Positions 21,070-33,765 are shown, counted from the first letter of the stretch. The stretch: DNA of 64,000 nucleotides from Atriophallophorus winterbourni (GCA_013407085.1 JACCGJ010001337.1:7972-71971), one strand, 5' to 3'. Program-made: numbers and translations. The notes: a model not told the origin generated them from the letters alone.

Positions 21070-21800
21070 TTTGTATCGACTAAGTACCCAATCTATTATC
21101 AAGATCTGGATACTGGTTCTACGGGAGGGGTGCGGCAATTCTGATAAATGAAGATCTTCCCCACAGTCAAAGATCGATAAACATTGCTTCTCACACAATC
21201 CAACTAACATCGGTATTTCTTACTGTCGCTAGGAAAAGACTGGCACTTCCATGTGCTTATAAAAGTAAGAATGCTTCACCATTATACGATCAATTGCCAA
21301 GAGAGACATTGAAATTACTGAAATGGCAATGCAAGGCATTGCTATTAGTTGTAAGCTTTAATATACCGGGAATCTATTGGAGTACCGAAATGTTTTGACC
21401 AGAGTCAGCTGATTAGCAATATTTGGACTGGTTTCATGTCAGGGATTCTTATAAGCATGTCAGTGAACCTACAGGGTTTAGATCAGGACACTCTCCGTCC
21501 ACTTTAGATTTGGTTCTATCGTCTCATGAAAGAGATATTTCTAGGATAAAATACCTTTTGCCACCTGGTAAGATCGACCGCGCCGTAATTTTTTTGACTG
21601 GACTTTAGTGCACCCTAGTCACCAAGTAACTATGTACCGCAACTTTGGTCGAATAGACATTGTCCAACTACAAATTCAAGCAATGAATCTAAGTTGGAAA
21701 CCAAAAGAATTAGAACCTTGTGTAGAAATCAGGTGGAATATTATAATAGGGAACGTTTTACAACTACAGAAATGTTTTGCTTCTATACAACCATTGGGAG
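21070..21800 (+). pseudogene. CR1-type endonuclease remnant
   Basis: Frames in order resemble the apurinic-like endonuclease of CR1 LINEs: LALPCAYKSKNASPLYDQLP near 21240, then DYKHVSEPTGFRSGHSPSTL with DLVLSS at 21450-21530, then LPPGKIDRAVIF near 21560. Frameshifts and stops separate them. Confidence 0.7.
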
Positions 21801-21844
21801 CGTGAGGAAAACCCCGTAGTGAATCGCGTATATTTGCAGGGCTA

Positions 21845-21876
<32 letters not shown>

Positions 21877-21892
21877 ATGAATAAATAAATTT
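21845..21892. repeat. (AAAT)n microsatellite, likely the CR1-A tail
   Basis: About eleven AAAT units with one TGAA interruption. It sits exactly where the 3' end of the minus-strand CR1-A copy would be, next to CCAAGGCATGTTAAACATGA, a relative of the family F 3' end. Confidence 0.8.
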
Positions 21893-22372
21893 ATTTTCAG
21901 AAAGCCAAGGCATGTTAAACATGATCAATAATTTGCAATAGCTTTGTACAATCAGATTATAGTATGTACATTTGCAAAAACAATTTGTTCAAGGTCGTTT
22001 GTTTCAGAGGAATTTAACGTTCGATAAATATGAAGATAACGGTATTTAAAGTTGTTTTCAAGTAATCGGTACGTGTTCTGATATAGTTCGAAAACACAGG
22101 TATTGCGAGGAAAAGTCTAGAATGTTTTCGGCAACACTGATGATCAACGAATAATGTTGATTTTCCAAACTTTTTCATTTTGATTGTTTTAAATAGATTG
22201 ATCTTTCCTGAATATGAACCGTTCTCTTGTCCGCTAGGCAAAGGTGATTTATTTCACTAGTTTGAGGTCTGGGGGCCAGTTTCATTTTGGTGCGGATTGA
22301 GAATTTCGCTGTGGAGAAAAAAATCAGAAGCGAGAGAATGTTGTTTCGAACGTTATGAAAGTTTATTTAATA

Positions 22373-24070
22373 TCAATACCCAGAAATGCCATTATTATAT
22401 AAATCATCAGGTAGAACATTTAAATTAAGAAGATTGCGAATTTTTTCTATGGTAAGAAATGAAGCTAGATGTGATTTGAATTCATTTGAAGAGGAACTGT
22501 GTATTATATATTTTGGAAGAAGATTCCACAGTTTAGCATATTTAGTCAAGAAGAAACTGTTCCTTACTTTAGTACGAAACCTTGGTAATTTAATAGTTTT
22601 TTCACTGTTTCTCAAGCTATATTTAGAATCATGCCGTATATGAATATTCGAACGTATTTCCATATTATCCGTTGACAGTATTTTAAAGAATAAGATGAGG
22701 TTATGCTTGAGTCTGCGAAACCATAGGGAATCGAGTTTCAGTTGTATACATCTTTCTCTATAGGATTGTTTGGTGGTATAACCGATGATTGATTTTGAGA
22801 AAGTACGTTGTATCTTTTCTAAAACTATGCTATCGGTTTTATCTATATTAGTATATATTATGTTACAATAATCAAAGATAGGAATGGTGAATAATGTATA
22901 CATTTCTAGTTTACAATGAGTCTGAATTATAGATCTGTGTATAGTATTCATACTTTGTCTGGCTTCAGTAATAAGCTGGCGTATCTGTTCGTTGAAAGTG
23001 AGTGATGAAAAATATCGAAATCCTAAATCACGCGTGCTCTCAATCATTTGAATTGCGTTATTGTTTAGAAGGATTGAATTATTTTGTATCGTGCATCTTA
23101 TAGGCATGAAATAATATTTTGCTATTGAGAACGTTAGACCTTTATTTTTTGCCCAATCTGCAAGTGCAGCTAAATCATTGTTTAGTCGAGCTATATAAGT
23201 TTGCGCTTGATTAGCTGAAAATGATAACAACTTTCATGTCATCAGCGAATACAAACAGTTTGCTATGTGAAATGACATTATGTATGTCATTTATATATAG
23301 TAAGGGGCCTCATACGCTACCTTGAATCACCCTACTGGGAATAGGTAGGCTGCGTGATCTACGGCCAGTAACTTCAACAGAGTAAGTGCGATCAGTGAGA
23401 AAAGAAGTTAACCAGGAAAGAAGATTACCACCGATGCCATATGATTCAAGTTTCGATAATAATAACTTATGAGGAACAGTATCAAATGCTTAAGTTATGT
23501 CTAGGAAGACAACTACAACTGCTGAACCTTCCTCAATCGATGTAATAATATAGTCAAGGTATTCAAGCTGACATGTAATGCAATATCTCTTATTTAGGAA
23601 GCCATGTTGAGCTCTAGAGAAGAAACTTGGAGATTAGTGTTCCAAGATAACTTTTTTTACTATTTTTTCAAGTAATTTAGATAGTATTGCTGTGTGGTTA
23701 ATCGGGCGATAATTTGATACCGTGTGCTTTGAGCCAGATTAATGCCTGGGTGTAACGACAGAGTGTTTCCATTCTAAAGAGAAGATTCCAGATTCGATTG
23801 AAGTGTTAAATAAGTTCGGTAGAAGAAGTTTGAAATCGTCAACACCCATTCTGCAAATGGCGGGTGGAATGCCTGATATAACAATAATAATAAGGCATGC
23901 AATACATGATCAGTTTATCAAAATGTGAACAGAAGTGCAAGTGACCGAAGTCATATGTCTGGCTTGAGACTGAACGTAGTTTGCTTGCAGAGTTCATTTA
24001 TGCCATTCGGATTTATGCATATAGTGTTTAATACACTAGGTGACCGAAATGTTCTACTGATATCTTTATA
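22373..24070 (-). pseudogene. CR1-A reverse transcriptase, broken
   Basis: An intact 285-codon C-terminal frame occupies 23230-22373 (LEKIQRTFSKSIIGYTTKQS, KLWNLLPKYI). Upstream in other frames are VIQGSV and FVFADDMKV (23330-23220) and FLDIT*AFDTVPH near 23495, where a TAA replaces a residue of motif A. Confidence 0.85.
23880..23975 (-). repeat. family F 3'-end scrap inside CR1-A
   Basis: An ATAATAATAA run, then GGCATGCAATACATGATCAG and CAAGTGACCGAAGTC, matching 42580-42665. It interrupts the CR1-A reverse-transcriptase region. Confidence 0.7.
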
Positions 24071-24498
24071 GATGAAAGTATTGTAAGTAGTATTAAATTA
24101 TTTAAGAAATTCTTCGCAGATTGTAATAGGGTCTGTAATTCTTAATTCTGCCGAATTATAAGTTCGATCCTGAATAATAAAATCTACTTTGCTGGTTGAG
24201 TTTACGGATCCTGATTTAAATAACCTGCTAAGTAATTTTAGCTTATCACAACTGTTCAATGCTCTATTTTCCGATGCAATCAATGTGTGGTCTAGAATGA
24301 GTTTGTGGTTACTCAATAGTTCATTGGGAACGTAAATGAGCAAACATGTCGTTATTGTTAATTGCAACTGTAGACCATTCTTTTCTTTTCTTTTTCATTT
24401 TCTCGAGCCTAGTTTGTTTTATGCGTTTCTTAGGACTGCTAGCTTTGTCGTTTTAACCTATAATTTTCGAATGGAATGTCGAGCATATAGTTGGAAAA

Positions 24499-25113
24499 TC
24501 ATGTGAAAAAAAATTGAGACCAATTTTCAATCCTTATAAGTGTTGAAAGTAAGTACCAATGGATGAAACGGTGAAGAGTCTTGACCTCATTAGTAGCTTT
24601 GCAAGTGCATGATAGATGGAAGGATAATATTTCATGGTCCCCATCAAAGAGGGAAGGAAATATTAGTAAGTTGTTTGGATCAATATTTAAAGTAAAGACG
24701 AAGTCAAGAATGTTGTCCTTTCTAGTTGGTCTATCAATAAATTGTTTGTAACCTAGTAAGTCAAGCGTTTTCATAAAATTTGTATGAGAGCTAACTTTAC
24801 TTCGTTCGTGCCAGTTTAAATTAGGCATGTTAAAATCACCGAGTATAAGTTTATGGCGTGCATGATGCAAAGACGTTTTGATGAAAGCTTCAGTTAATCT
24901 ATTCAGATTAGATGAAGTTGAGCCTGGTGGGTAATAGATGCAGCCTATTAAAAGATCTAGTATAGGTAGTTCTATCCATAGTGAATCTTCAAGTTCGGTT
25001 AAATTAGAAGATGTAATGCTATTAGCTTTAAATCTTGAATGCACATAAATGAGGCAACCACCACTTCGTTTCAGAGTGCGGTTTCTCCTGAATATCTTGT
25101 AGTTAGTTATCAT
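24499..25113 (-). pseudogene. CR1-A endonuclease, partial
   Basis: 204-codon frame with GGCLIYVHSRFKANS, LLIGCIYYPPGS, LILGDFNMPNLNWHE and the catalytic-type DGDHEILSFHL near its end. It is an AP-endonuclease fold that nicks target DNA for LINE insertion. The N-terminal catalytic residues are outside this frame. Confidence 0.85.
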
Positions 25114-25321
25114 GAGTTGAGAGTCAGAGTGATCATCCCGAGTCCAGGATTCAGTTATAAGAATAATATTTACTGGTTTAGAAGATAGGTAAGATTTTAG
25201 TATATGGATTTTAGGTATTATTGATCAAGCATTTATGACCAGAAAACGAACAATACACAGGTCGGAAGTTAAATAATTTGGGGTGAGTGCATTAGAGAGT
25301 TTACTATGCTTAAAATTCAAT

Positions 25322-26319
25322 TTATGTATTTTCGAAAAAAGTGGTTTTAGGGTTAAAGTATGATTCATGATTGGAGTGAGAAACATATGGATTATAAAAT
25401 GAAGTTTGGGGAATATAATTATTATAATAAGATGGATATTGTTTAATAGTAGATGAATTATAATAAGTTTGAATATTACAAAAAGGTGTAGGAGGAGCTG
25501 GTGAATGGTGATAGTGTTGCTTATATGGTAGGGGGATATTTATTAAGGAACGAGATGTGTCAATACAGTTGTTGAAACTGGGTGAACCTCTTATATAATT
25601 AGTTGTCGTCATACGTTGTCGGTGAGGTTGTCTGATTGATGACTCTCTGAAAGTAAGAGGGTTTGGTAGGAGGGGTCGTGTTTGCCTTAATTTAGGTAAA
25701 CGCGGCGGGCGTAGATGCAGATGTCGAGTTACACTCACACCATGATTATCAGGTGCGGGTGTCGAACTTCGGGAACTATTAGAGTTAATTTCAATTACAG
25801 ATTCACATTGCATTTGTTCATTGGTATCTGAGGTATTGTTACTAATGGTGGAGCTGATAACTTTGCGTGTTTTATAGTTGAATTTTCGTTGCATTGTTGT
25901 TAAGTCCGGTTTTAGGACCACACCCGAGATTCTGGTTGTATTTTTCAAAAGATTTTTATTATCAAGTAAATACAATGCAAAACTCTTATCTGAGAATTTT
26001 ATTAAAATAGGAGCTCCTTGTTTAATTGTGTTTTTACGAAGTCGAACTACAGTGAAACATTCAATGGAAATGCAACATGTCGAGAATAAACATTTATTAA
26101 ATCGTTTAAAGGGTAATTATCTGCAACGTTGAAGATGATAAAATTTTTCGAACGAGCTTCTCTTTGGTATATTTCAGTGCTCATGGTTTCTATGAATTTA
26201 TTTGCTTGAATCAATATATCGTGGTCAATACCATTATCAGAGTTCTTAAGTGATAAGAGTGGTTTTAGAGAACTATAGTTGGATTTGCATATTGCTAGTT
26301 CGTTTCTAAGTACTGACAA
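25322..26319 (-). pseudogene. CR1-A ORF1 protein, broken
   Basis: Two frames, 26319-26047 (MSTEIYQREARSKNFIIFNV) and 25975-25322 (a Ser/Pro/Asn/Tyr-rich tail). The first matches the ORF1 piece at 30591-30890, which has ELLTSEIVQRRSRAKNLILL. The likely role is an RNA-binding LINE partner protein. Confidence 0.75.
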
Positions 26320-26525
26320 CTCTGATTCTAATTTTTTAGTTTATTCAGAATAATTGAAGTGTCACTGTCTAATCTGACAGTATAATTACTAGGCTTAGAT
26401 AGTTTACGTAGGTAAATTCGAGAAGATAATAGGGTTTTCGAGTGCATGCTTTCACCGAAAATATTTTATGGATTCAACAAATATTATTTCAATGAAATTG
26501 AGTTAAATTATGTAACGAGAATACG

Positions 26526-26932
26526 TTGAATATAGACAGAGCAAGTGTAATCGAAGAATTGGGATCACGTACCAAATTCGAGCAGCTAGCGACTTTAAAT
26601 CGTGCGGCCGTAGCTGGAGGGCCTACAAATTCTCCGGAACACACAGACCTAGACTGCAGTAAATACAGACCAGAAATTAAGCTGGAAAAGAATATTTATA
26701 GAGAGTTCGAATCCGGACTTGCCAGAAAAGCAAAGGTTACCTTGAAAGCTTTTTATGGCTATGTTCAGTCCAAACGATCTTTAAGAGAATAAATTTGTAC
26801 GTTGGTGCTGAATGATGGCAACACGACTTCGACTGCACAGGAAAAAGCCGATTCTTTGCTTACATTCTTCTGTAGTGTTCATCGTCATGATTCAGGTAAC
26901 CGTTTAGAAACTCATGAATGCAGCGCACCTCT
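26526..26932 (+). mobile_element. CR1-E, unique segment before the tandem array
   Basis: Frames 26526-26792 and 26802 onward encode the RT N-terminal region (KAFYGYVQSKRS, EKADSLLTFFCSVHRHDSGN), parallel to 1200-1340. This part occurs once; everything after CTTCAGCTCAG at 26933 is repeated. Confidence 0.85.
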
Positions 26933-29900
26933 CTTCAGCTCAGTGGAGGTTAATCAGGAATTGGTCACCACAGTTATGTCGCAGCTGGATAAAACTAAGT
27001 CGGATGGCCCTGAGTGTATGCATCCGGCTATTCTTCAACCACTCGCGAATATATTTAGCCTTGCAATCAACAGTCTTTTTTCAGCTACCTTACTCTAGGG
27101 TATACTACCGAATGATTGGTGACGAGCGGCGGTACCAGATATATACAAAAGGGTTCCGGTTCGGATGTACGCAACTATAGGCCAGTAAGCCTGACTAGCA
27201 TCCATTGCAAGCGCTTGGAACAAATCATTCGGGACCACCTATGTAAAAATTTCAGTAAGATATTTACTAATGCGATGCCCAGCACGGATTCTGGAAAGGA
27301 AGGTCATGCCTAACCAATATTATAAGGTTTCTTGACAAAGTGACCTTACGGCTTGACGAAGGGAGAATAGTCGTAGTATGCTACCTTGATTTTTAGAAGA
27401 TCTTTCACTCATTGAACCACAAGTACCTTCTGCACATCTTAGGATATGTGGCGTCACAGATGAACTACATCGATCGTTAAACAGCTTCTCAACCAATCGC
27501 ACTAACCATGTCAGAAATTCATGGATGTGCTCGGAGGAATCAGTAATACTGATAAGAGTGCATTAAGGCCCTGTACTTGGTCCACTAATTTATCTTATTT
27601 TTGTAAAGAGCTGGTGTTCGAAATTTGGCAAGTCTTCAGCTCAGTGGAGGTTAATCAGGAATTGGTCACCACAGTTATGTCGCAGCTGGATAAAACTAAG
27701 TCGGATGGCCCTGAGTGTATGCATCCGGCTATTCTTCAACCACTCGCGAATATATTTAGCCTTGCAATCAACAGTCTTTTTTCAGCTACCTTACTCTAGG
27801 GTATACTACCGAATGATTGGTGACGAGCGGCGGTACCAGATATATACAAAAGGGTTCCGGTTCGGATGTACGCAACTATAGGCCAGTAAGCCTGACTAGC
27901 ATCCATTGCAAGCGCTTGGAACAAATCATTCGGGACCACATATGTAAAAATTTCGAATTAAGTTTCTTACTATGCGATGCCCAGCACGGATTCTGGAAAG
28001 GAAGGTCATGCCTAACCAATATTATAAGGTTTCTTGACAAAGTGACCTTACGGCTTGACGAAGGGAGAATAGTCGTAGTATGCTACCTTGATTTTTAGAA
28101 GATCTTCCACTCATTGAACCATAAGTACCTTCTGCACAAGCTTAGGATATGTGGCGTCACAGATGAACTACATCGATCGTTAAACAGCTTCTCAACCAAT
28201 CGCACTAACCATGTCAGAAATTCATGGATGTGCTCGGAGGAATCAGTAATACTGATAAGAGTGCATTAAGGCCCTGTACTTGGTCCACTAATCTATCTTA
28301 TTATTTTTGTAAAGAGCTGGTGTTCGAAATTTGGCAAGTCTTCAGCTCAGTGGAGGTTAATCAGGAATTGGTCACCACAGTTATGTCGCAGCTGGATAAA
28401 ACTAAGTCGGATGGCCCTGAGTGTATGCATCCGGCTATTCTTCAACCACTCGCGAATATATATTTAGCCTTGCAATCAACAGTCTTTTTTCAGCTACCTT
28501 ACTCTAGGGTATACTACCGAATGATTGGTGACGAGCGGCGGTACCAGACATATACAAAAGGGTCCCGGTTCGGATGTACGCAACTATAGGCCAGTAAGCC
28601 TGACTAGCATCCATTGCAAGCGCTTGGAACAAATCATTCGGGACCACATATGTAAAAATTTCGAATTAAGTTTCTTACTATGCGATGCCCAGCACGGATT
28701 CTGGAAAGGAAGGTCATGCCTAACCAATATTATAAGGTTTCTTGACAAAGTGACCTTACGGCTTGACGAAGGGAGAATAGTCGTAGTATGCTACCTTGAT
28801 TTTTAGAAGATCTTTCACTCATTGAACCACAAGTACCTTCTGCACATCTTAGGATATGTGGCGTCACAGATGAACTACATCGATCGTTAAACAGCTTCTC
28901 AACCAATCGCACTAACCATGTCAGAAATTCATGGATGTGCTCGGAGGAATCAGTAATACTGATAAGAGTGCATTAAGACCCTGTACTTGGTCCACTAATT
29001 TATCTTATTTTTGTAAAGAGCTGGTGTTCGAAATTTGGCAAGTCTTCAGCTCAGTGGAGGTTAATCAGGAATTGGTCACCACAGTTATGTCGCAGCTGGA
29101 TAAAACTAAGTCGGATGGCCCTGAGTGTATGCATCCGGCTATTCTTCAACCACTCGCGAATATATTTAGCCTTGCAATCAACAGTCTTTTTTCAGCTACC
29201 TTACTCTAGGGTATACTACCGAATGATTGGTGACGAGCGGCGGTACCAGACATATACAAAAGGGTCCCGGTTCGGATGTACGCAACTATAGGCCAGTAAG
29301 CCTGACTAGCATCCATTGCAAGCGCTTGGAACAAATCATTCGGGACCACATATGTAAAAATTTCGAATTAAGTTTCTTACTATGCGATGCCCAGCACGGA
29401 TTCTGGAAAGGAAGGTCATGCCTAACCAATATTATAAGGTTTCTTGACAAAGTGACCTTACGGCTTGACGAAGGGAGAATAGTCGTAGTATGCTACCTTG
29501 ATTTTTAGAAGATCTTTCACTCATTGAACCACAAGTACCTTCTGCACATCTTAGGATATGTGGCGTCACAGATGAACTACATCGATCGTTAAACAGCTTC
29601 TCAACCAATCGCACTAACCATGTCAGAAATTCATGGATGTGCTCGGAGGAATCAGTAATACTGATAAGAGTGCATTAAGGCCCTGTACTTGGTCCACTAA
29701 TTTATCTTATTTTTGTAAAGAGCTGGTGTTCGAAATTTGGCAAGTCTTCAGCTCAGTGGAGGTTAATCAGGAATTGGTCACCACAGTTATGTCGCAGCTG
29801 GATAAAACTAAGTCGGATGGCCCTGAGTGTATGCATCCGGCTATTCTTCAACCACTCGCGAATATATATTTAGCCTTGCAATCAACAGTCTTTTTTCAGC

Positions 29901-30450
29901 TACCTTACTCTAGGGTATACTACCGAATGATTGGTGACGAGCGGCGGTACCAGACATATACAAAAGGGTCCCGGTTCGGATGTACGCAACTATAGGCCAG
30001 TAAGCCTGACTAGCATCCATTGCAAGCGCTTGGAACAAATCATTCGGGACCACATATGTAAAAATTTCGAATTAAGTTTCTTACTATGCGATGCCCAGCA
30101 CGGATTCTGGAAAGGAAGGTCATGCCTAACCAATATTCTAAGGTTTCTTGACAAAGTGACCTTACGGCTTGACGAAGGAAGAATAGTCGTAGTATGCTAC
30201 CTTGATTTTTAGAAGATCTTTCACTCATTGAACCATAAGTACCTTCTGCACAAGCTTAGGATATGTGGCGTCACAGATGAACTACATCGATCGTTAAACA
30301 GCTTCTCAACCAATCGCACTAACCATGTCAGAAATTCATGGATGTGCTCGGAGGAATCAGTAATACTGATAAGAGTGCATTAAGGCCCTGTACTTGGTCC
30401 ACTAATTTATCTTATTTTTGTAAAGAGCTGGTGTTCGAAATTTGGCAAGT
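26933..30450 (+). repeat. five-unit ~703-bp tandem array derived from CR1-E reverse transcriptase
   Basis: Units start with CTTCAGCTCAGTGGAGG at 26933, 27634, 28340, 29044 and 29746; lengths are 701, 706, 704, 702 and 705. Each unit runs from the RT N-terminal region through NYRPVSLTSIHCKRLEQIIR and a broken motif A to a GTGTTCGAAATTTGGCAAG end that joins back to the start. Units are nearly identical apart from a few substitutions and 2-5-base indels, such as TATATATT variants. Units 2-5 keep the same dead reading, with motif A as LDF*KIF. Confidence 0.95.
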
Positions 30451-30590
30451 CATTATTATCGTCATCACACTTTACGTATTTTATTCCGAATCATTATGTC
30501 GCATTACAAACATTCGAAATCGTCAAGAGCAGCATACCGTATATCACTACATCTCAACTGAAATATTGTTCGGTTGTTCTTGACGAAAAT

Positions 30591-31117
30591 ATGTCTACGG
30601 TCCGGCCCACGGTACAGAACCTAGAAAAGAAGATTAATTCCGTCACGGCTAAGCTGTCCACGGTTTCAAACATTTGCTATATTTTAGAACATGTTACCAT
30701 TCCACTTGACCCTAGTTGTGTATTGGACTCTAATTTACTTCAACGCACGGGTCGATTTATAGAGTTGCTGACCTCAGAAATCGTGCAACGTCGAAGCCGT
30801 GCCAAAAATCTTATTCTTCTTAATGTGGCTGACAGATATTCTTTAGTCGAGCTCAAGAAGATATTTTTGTCGCAATATGCCTTCCTCTAGACTAAGCATC
30901 TGTTACTCGATTTAGAAAACCTCCTAATCGTAGTAATGCACGTATTTCAATAAAATTTGCGGACAAAAATTATGCGCTACATGTAGTCAATAACCAACAA
31001 GACTTAAAACTTTTACCGCAATTTTTTAATGTGTTGATCAAGCCTGACAACACAACTTTACAATGAAAGTGCCGTCGCAAGGTTTCTAAAGTTGTGAAAC
31101 AGTCAACGGATATAGCC
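30591..31117 (+). pseudogene. CR1-A ORF1 protein, 5' part
   Basis: Starts MSTVRPTVQNLEKKINSV; the SEIVQRRSRAKNLILLNVAD part aligns with the minus-strand copy at 26047-26319. A stop near 30890 and a frame change precede KCRRKVSKVVKQSTDIA, which ends at the solo LTR. Confidence 0.75.
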
Positions 31118-31696
31118 TGTAACGTCCGTGACGTGAGTAACGCGTATTCCACACGTTTCTTAGTTCGACAAATTCAAAACCACAATTCGGATGTTACACG
31201 GTACTGTAATTAGCAACAATTACAACAACAATAATTATACAAACCTCAAATGTAAAGGAACGTACAGCAAACAGGAGACAAAATACTCCAGAATCAATTA
31301 TATCAAATGCAAACAAGTTCAATGACGACCTGAGATATGAACAGAATGAAAGGAGTTACCAAATTTGCCGTCAAAAATGTCTATCAACGACAAGACACCC
31401 AAAAGTGGTGTCGAAATGCAAGCCAATTACAAGTGCCCAAAATGGCAACCAAATTCAACAACAATGACCGACAATGACCGAAAGGAACAAATAAAACAAA
31501 TAATTGACCAAAAGCTTGTAAAGAAAAGATTTACAATAGCAAGTTTTTAATAACAAAAGAAATGTTTTCCATCAAATACAGCATGAATATAAAATACCGG
31601 AAAATATAATCAACATAATTTAGATTCTGGAAATTGTTTCAAAATATAAGGTAAAGACGAAGGAAAAGGAAGAATTTAATAAAGTTGCATCCTACA
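31118..31696. repeat. solo LTR (LTR-1 family) with target duplication
   Basis: 579 bp, begins TGTAACGTCC and ends CCTACA. It is flanked by TAGCC at 31113-31117 and 31697-31701. It is homologous along its length to the LTRs of the minus-strand element at 42313-45723. No internal region remains, so it is a solo LTR left by LTR-LTR recombination. Confidence 0.85.
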
Positions 31697-31745
31697 TAGC
31701 CAACCTCATAGACCTGGATGTTGTTGATAATTCCGCATCGGCTTG

Positions 31746-32170
31746 TATAAGATGTACATTGGATTAATTATATTAACAACTAACTGTTTAAACCTGTTGG
31801 TATTTTGTATATTTGTACCACTTTTTGTTTTACCGAACTACTTGAATTTATTTGTTCTTGAGCTTATTTTTGTGTATCTTTATTCGGTCGGTTGCGCGCT
31901 ATTTCAAGTTGCAATCATTCGTGATCATTGTTGCTGTTGAATATTCTTGTTTTTGGATTCAGTACGAAGCGGAATAATTGAGGTTTGCTGTTTTTATTGT
32001 ATAATTATTTTGCTTTAATAGTACCGTACTCATCTCACGTATTTTCTTGTCAATATATTGGTGGCTTTGGACGCGTAACTCAACCGTTGGATAGACACAT
32101 TGCTGTTTATAACGTGACTGGAATATTTGACGTTGAACTCGATTTTCCACGGACCGTTTTCGCGGTTACA
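31746..32170 (+). repeat. BEL/Pao LTR, copy 1
   Basis: Begins TATAAGATGTAC, one change from TGTAAGATGTAC in the other copies, and ends CGCGGTTACA. A hydrophobic-looking frame inside it is LTR sequence, not a membrane protein. Confidence 0.88.
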
Positions 32171-32345
32171 GTACTCAATTTCGGCAGTACTCAAATTGGT
32201 TCGTTGAAGCAATACTCAACTTTTCGCAGTACTCAATTTGCTTCGTTTGGAACATTGGGACAGTACTCAGTTTGGTTTGTTGAAGCAGTACTCAGCTTTT
32301 GGCAGTACTCAATTGGCTTCGTTTCGAACATTGGGAAAAGATAGA
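32171..32345 (+). repeat. CAGTACTCAA leader repeats, first internal copy
   Basis: Just inside the 5' LTR, about six GGCAGTACTCAA-type units alternate with TTGGTTCGTTGAAGC and TTGGCTTCGTTTCGAAC blocks. The same leader occurs at 34191-34440 and, reversed, at 45060-45156. Confidence 0.85.
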
Positions 32346-32499
32346 GAACAAATGGTCAAAGATCCATCCAAGAAACAATGCGAAGGACCTGTTTGACGGG
32401 CAAGTCGGTGTTTCTTCATTGGTCGATAACATACCATGCTCTGGTTCGGTAGTTAGTTCTAGCTGTCATAATCTCAGGGCGCAGTTTTTGTAAGCACAA

Positions 32500-33433
32500 T
32501 TAGCGGAAGAACAGAGGCGTCGAGAAATTGAGTTAGAATTGTTGATAGCTGCGAATGCTACTCGATTTGCACGACTAAGATTTGAACTGTCTATGATGGA
32601 TGAGTCTATGCAACTTCCTGAAATGATTGAGCATTTGACAAAGAATGACTGCCTCACTTCACCTAATCATTTGAAGGATCTTGTTTTAAATGATAGTCTC
32701 GATACCGCAGTTGTCCTGCTCATTGAAGCGGATGTGTTACAAACGTATCGTGGGAATGAACAGAAAGATGGCCATTTTGAAGTGTGTTTACCTTTAAAAA
32801 GAGATTTCCATAGAATCTGCCGCAACCGTAAACAAGCAAAGTCGTGTTTACAGAGTCTGCGTTTTAGGTTTCTGTGAAATCCTGAGTTACTCCATAAATA
32901 TGCAAGTGTGATGGAACACCATTTTATCTGTGGATATGCAACTCCTTTTCCGGGTCATCATTTGTCGACAAACGTTCGACCTCGATATAATCTTCCTTAC
33001 CGTGCAGTTATTAACCCTAAGAAACCTGGTAAGTTAAGGGTTGTTCACGATAGTGCCTCATGTGATAAACAGCTAACGAGGGAAGAAATAAAGAATGCTG
33101 AACTATGTTTGACAGATGTGCGAGTTTGGAAGATCTGGGTGTCCAATGTTCGGGAACCGCAATCACTAAGAATTCCTCGATCTATGAAGCGCAAAGGTGC
33201 TCACGTATTTCGGCCTTAGTTACATGCATTTGTATGATGCGTTGGAACTTAGGTATGAAGCCGCGATTTACATTCGATTTAGTCCTAAGTCGGAACTCTC
33301 ATATTCTTGCCTACTCTGCTCGAAGTCGCGAGTTGCTCTAGTCAAGCCTTCGTGTCTGGAATTAGTAGCCGCTAAGCTGGTAGTATCACTTACTACCGTA
33401 CCCACGGAAGAAATTCATTTCGAATTAGATTAA
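32500..33433 (+). pseudogene. BEL/Pao pol remnant, first copy
   Basis: Reads EEQRRREIELELLIAANATR, then DGHFEVCLPLKRDFH, NPELLHKYASVMEHHFICGY, YNLPYRAVINPKKPGKLRVV and, after an internal deletion, KSRVALVKPSCLELVAAKL. These are the BEL/Pao pol landmarks before and after the RT core. Stops occur between segments. Confidence 0.8.
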
Positions 33434-33765
33434 ACATGCTTCTCGACTGATTTGCTGTTATCGGAACTGGTTTTGTCACTTAAAGGGACCAAGCCAGCTA
33501 GATTGGTTGTGGTAAGTCATGGAAAACGTATGGCTTCTAACCAATCTGGCTGAAAAGGCCATTGCATTTTGTCACATGTGTGAGGCAAGGAGAACGTCTT
33601 GTGCATTGTGACATTATCTCACTTTGTTCCTAGATAATAACGTCTGATTTTCATTATGATATAATCAGCGATGGGTAAAGATATCTGGTAGGATACCAGA
33701 GCATGTTCGTTGTCAGCATTTGAGAAATCCGGGGCGGGATTTCGGGGGGGGCGGTGTTGTATGTA

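Larger units (their letters stand above)
21845..26400 (-). mobile_element. CR1-A LINE, nearly full length, inactive
   Basis: Minus-strand order: ORF1 protein (26319-25322, in pieces), endonuclease (25113-24499), reverse transcriptase (24070-22373), 3' UTR and (ATTT)n tail. The parts share sequence with the plus-strand copy at 30451-41270. Stops and frameshifts occur in every domain. A family F scrap is embedded at 23880-23975. Confidence 0.85.

Noticed and set aside
20873..21151. A 92-codon frame rich in I, Y and L
   Set aside because: Low-complexity translation of the (TA)n tract.
26933..30450. CRISPR or ordinary minisatellite reading of the tandem array
   Set aside because: Units are ~703 bp, directly adjoining, and are identifiable LINE coding DNA.
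31743..31940. A repeated hydrophobic 65-68-codon frame (also at 33754) that looks like a membrane protein
   Set aside because: It lies wholly inside the BEL/Pao LTR copies; the duplication is that of the LTR.
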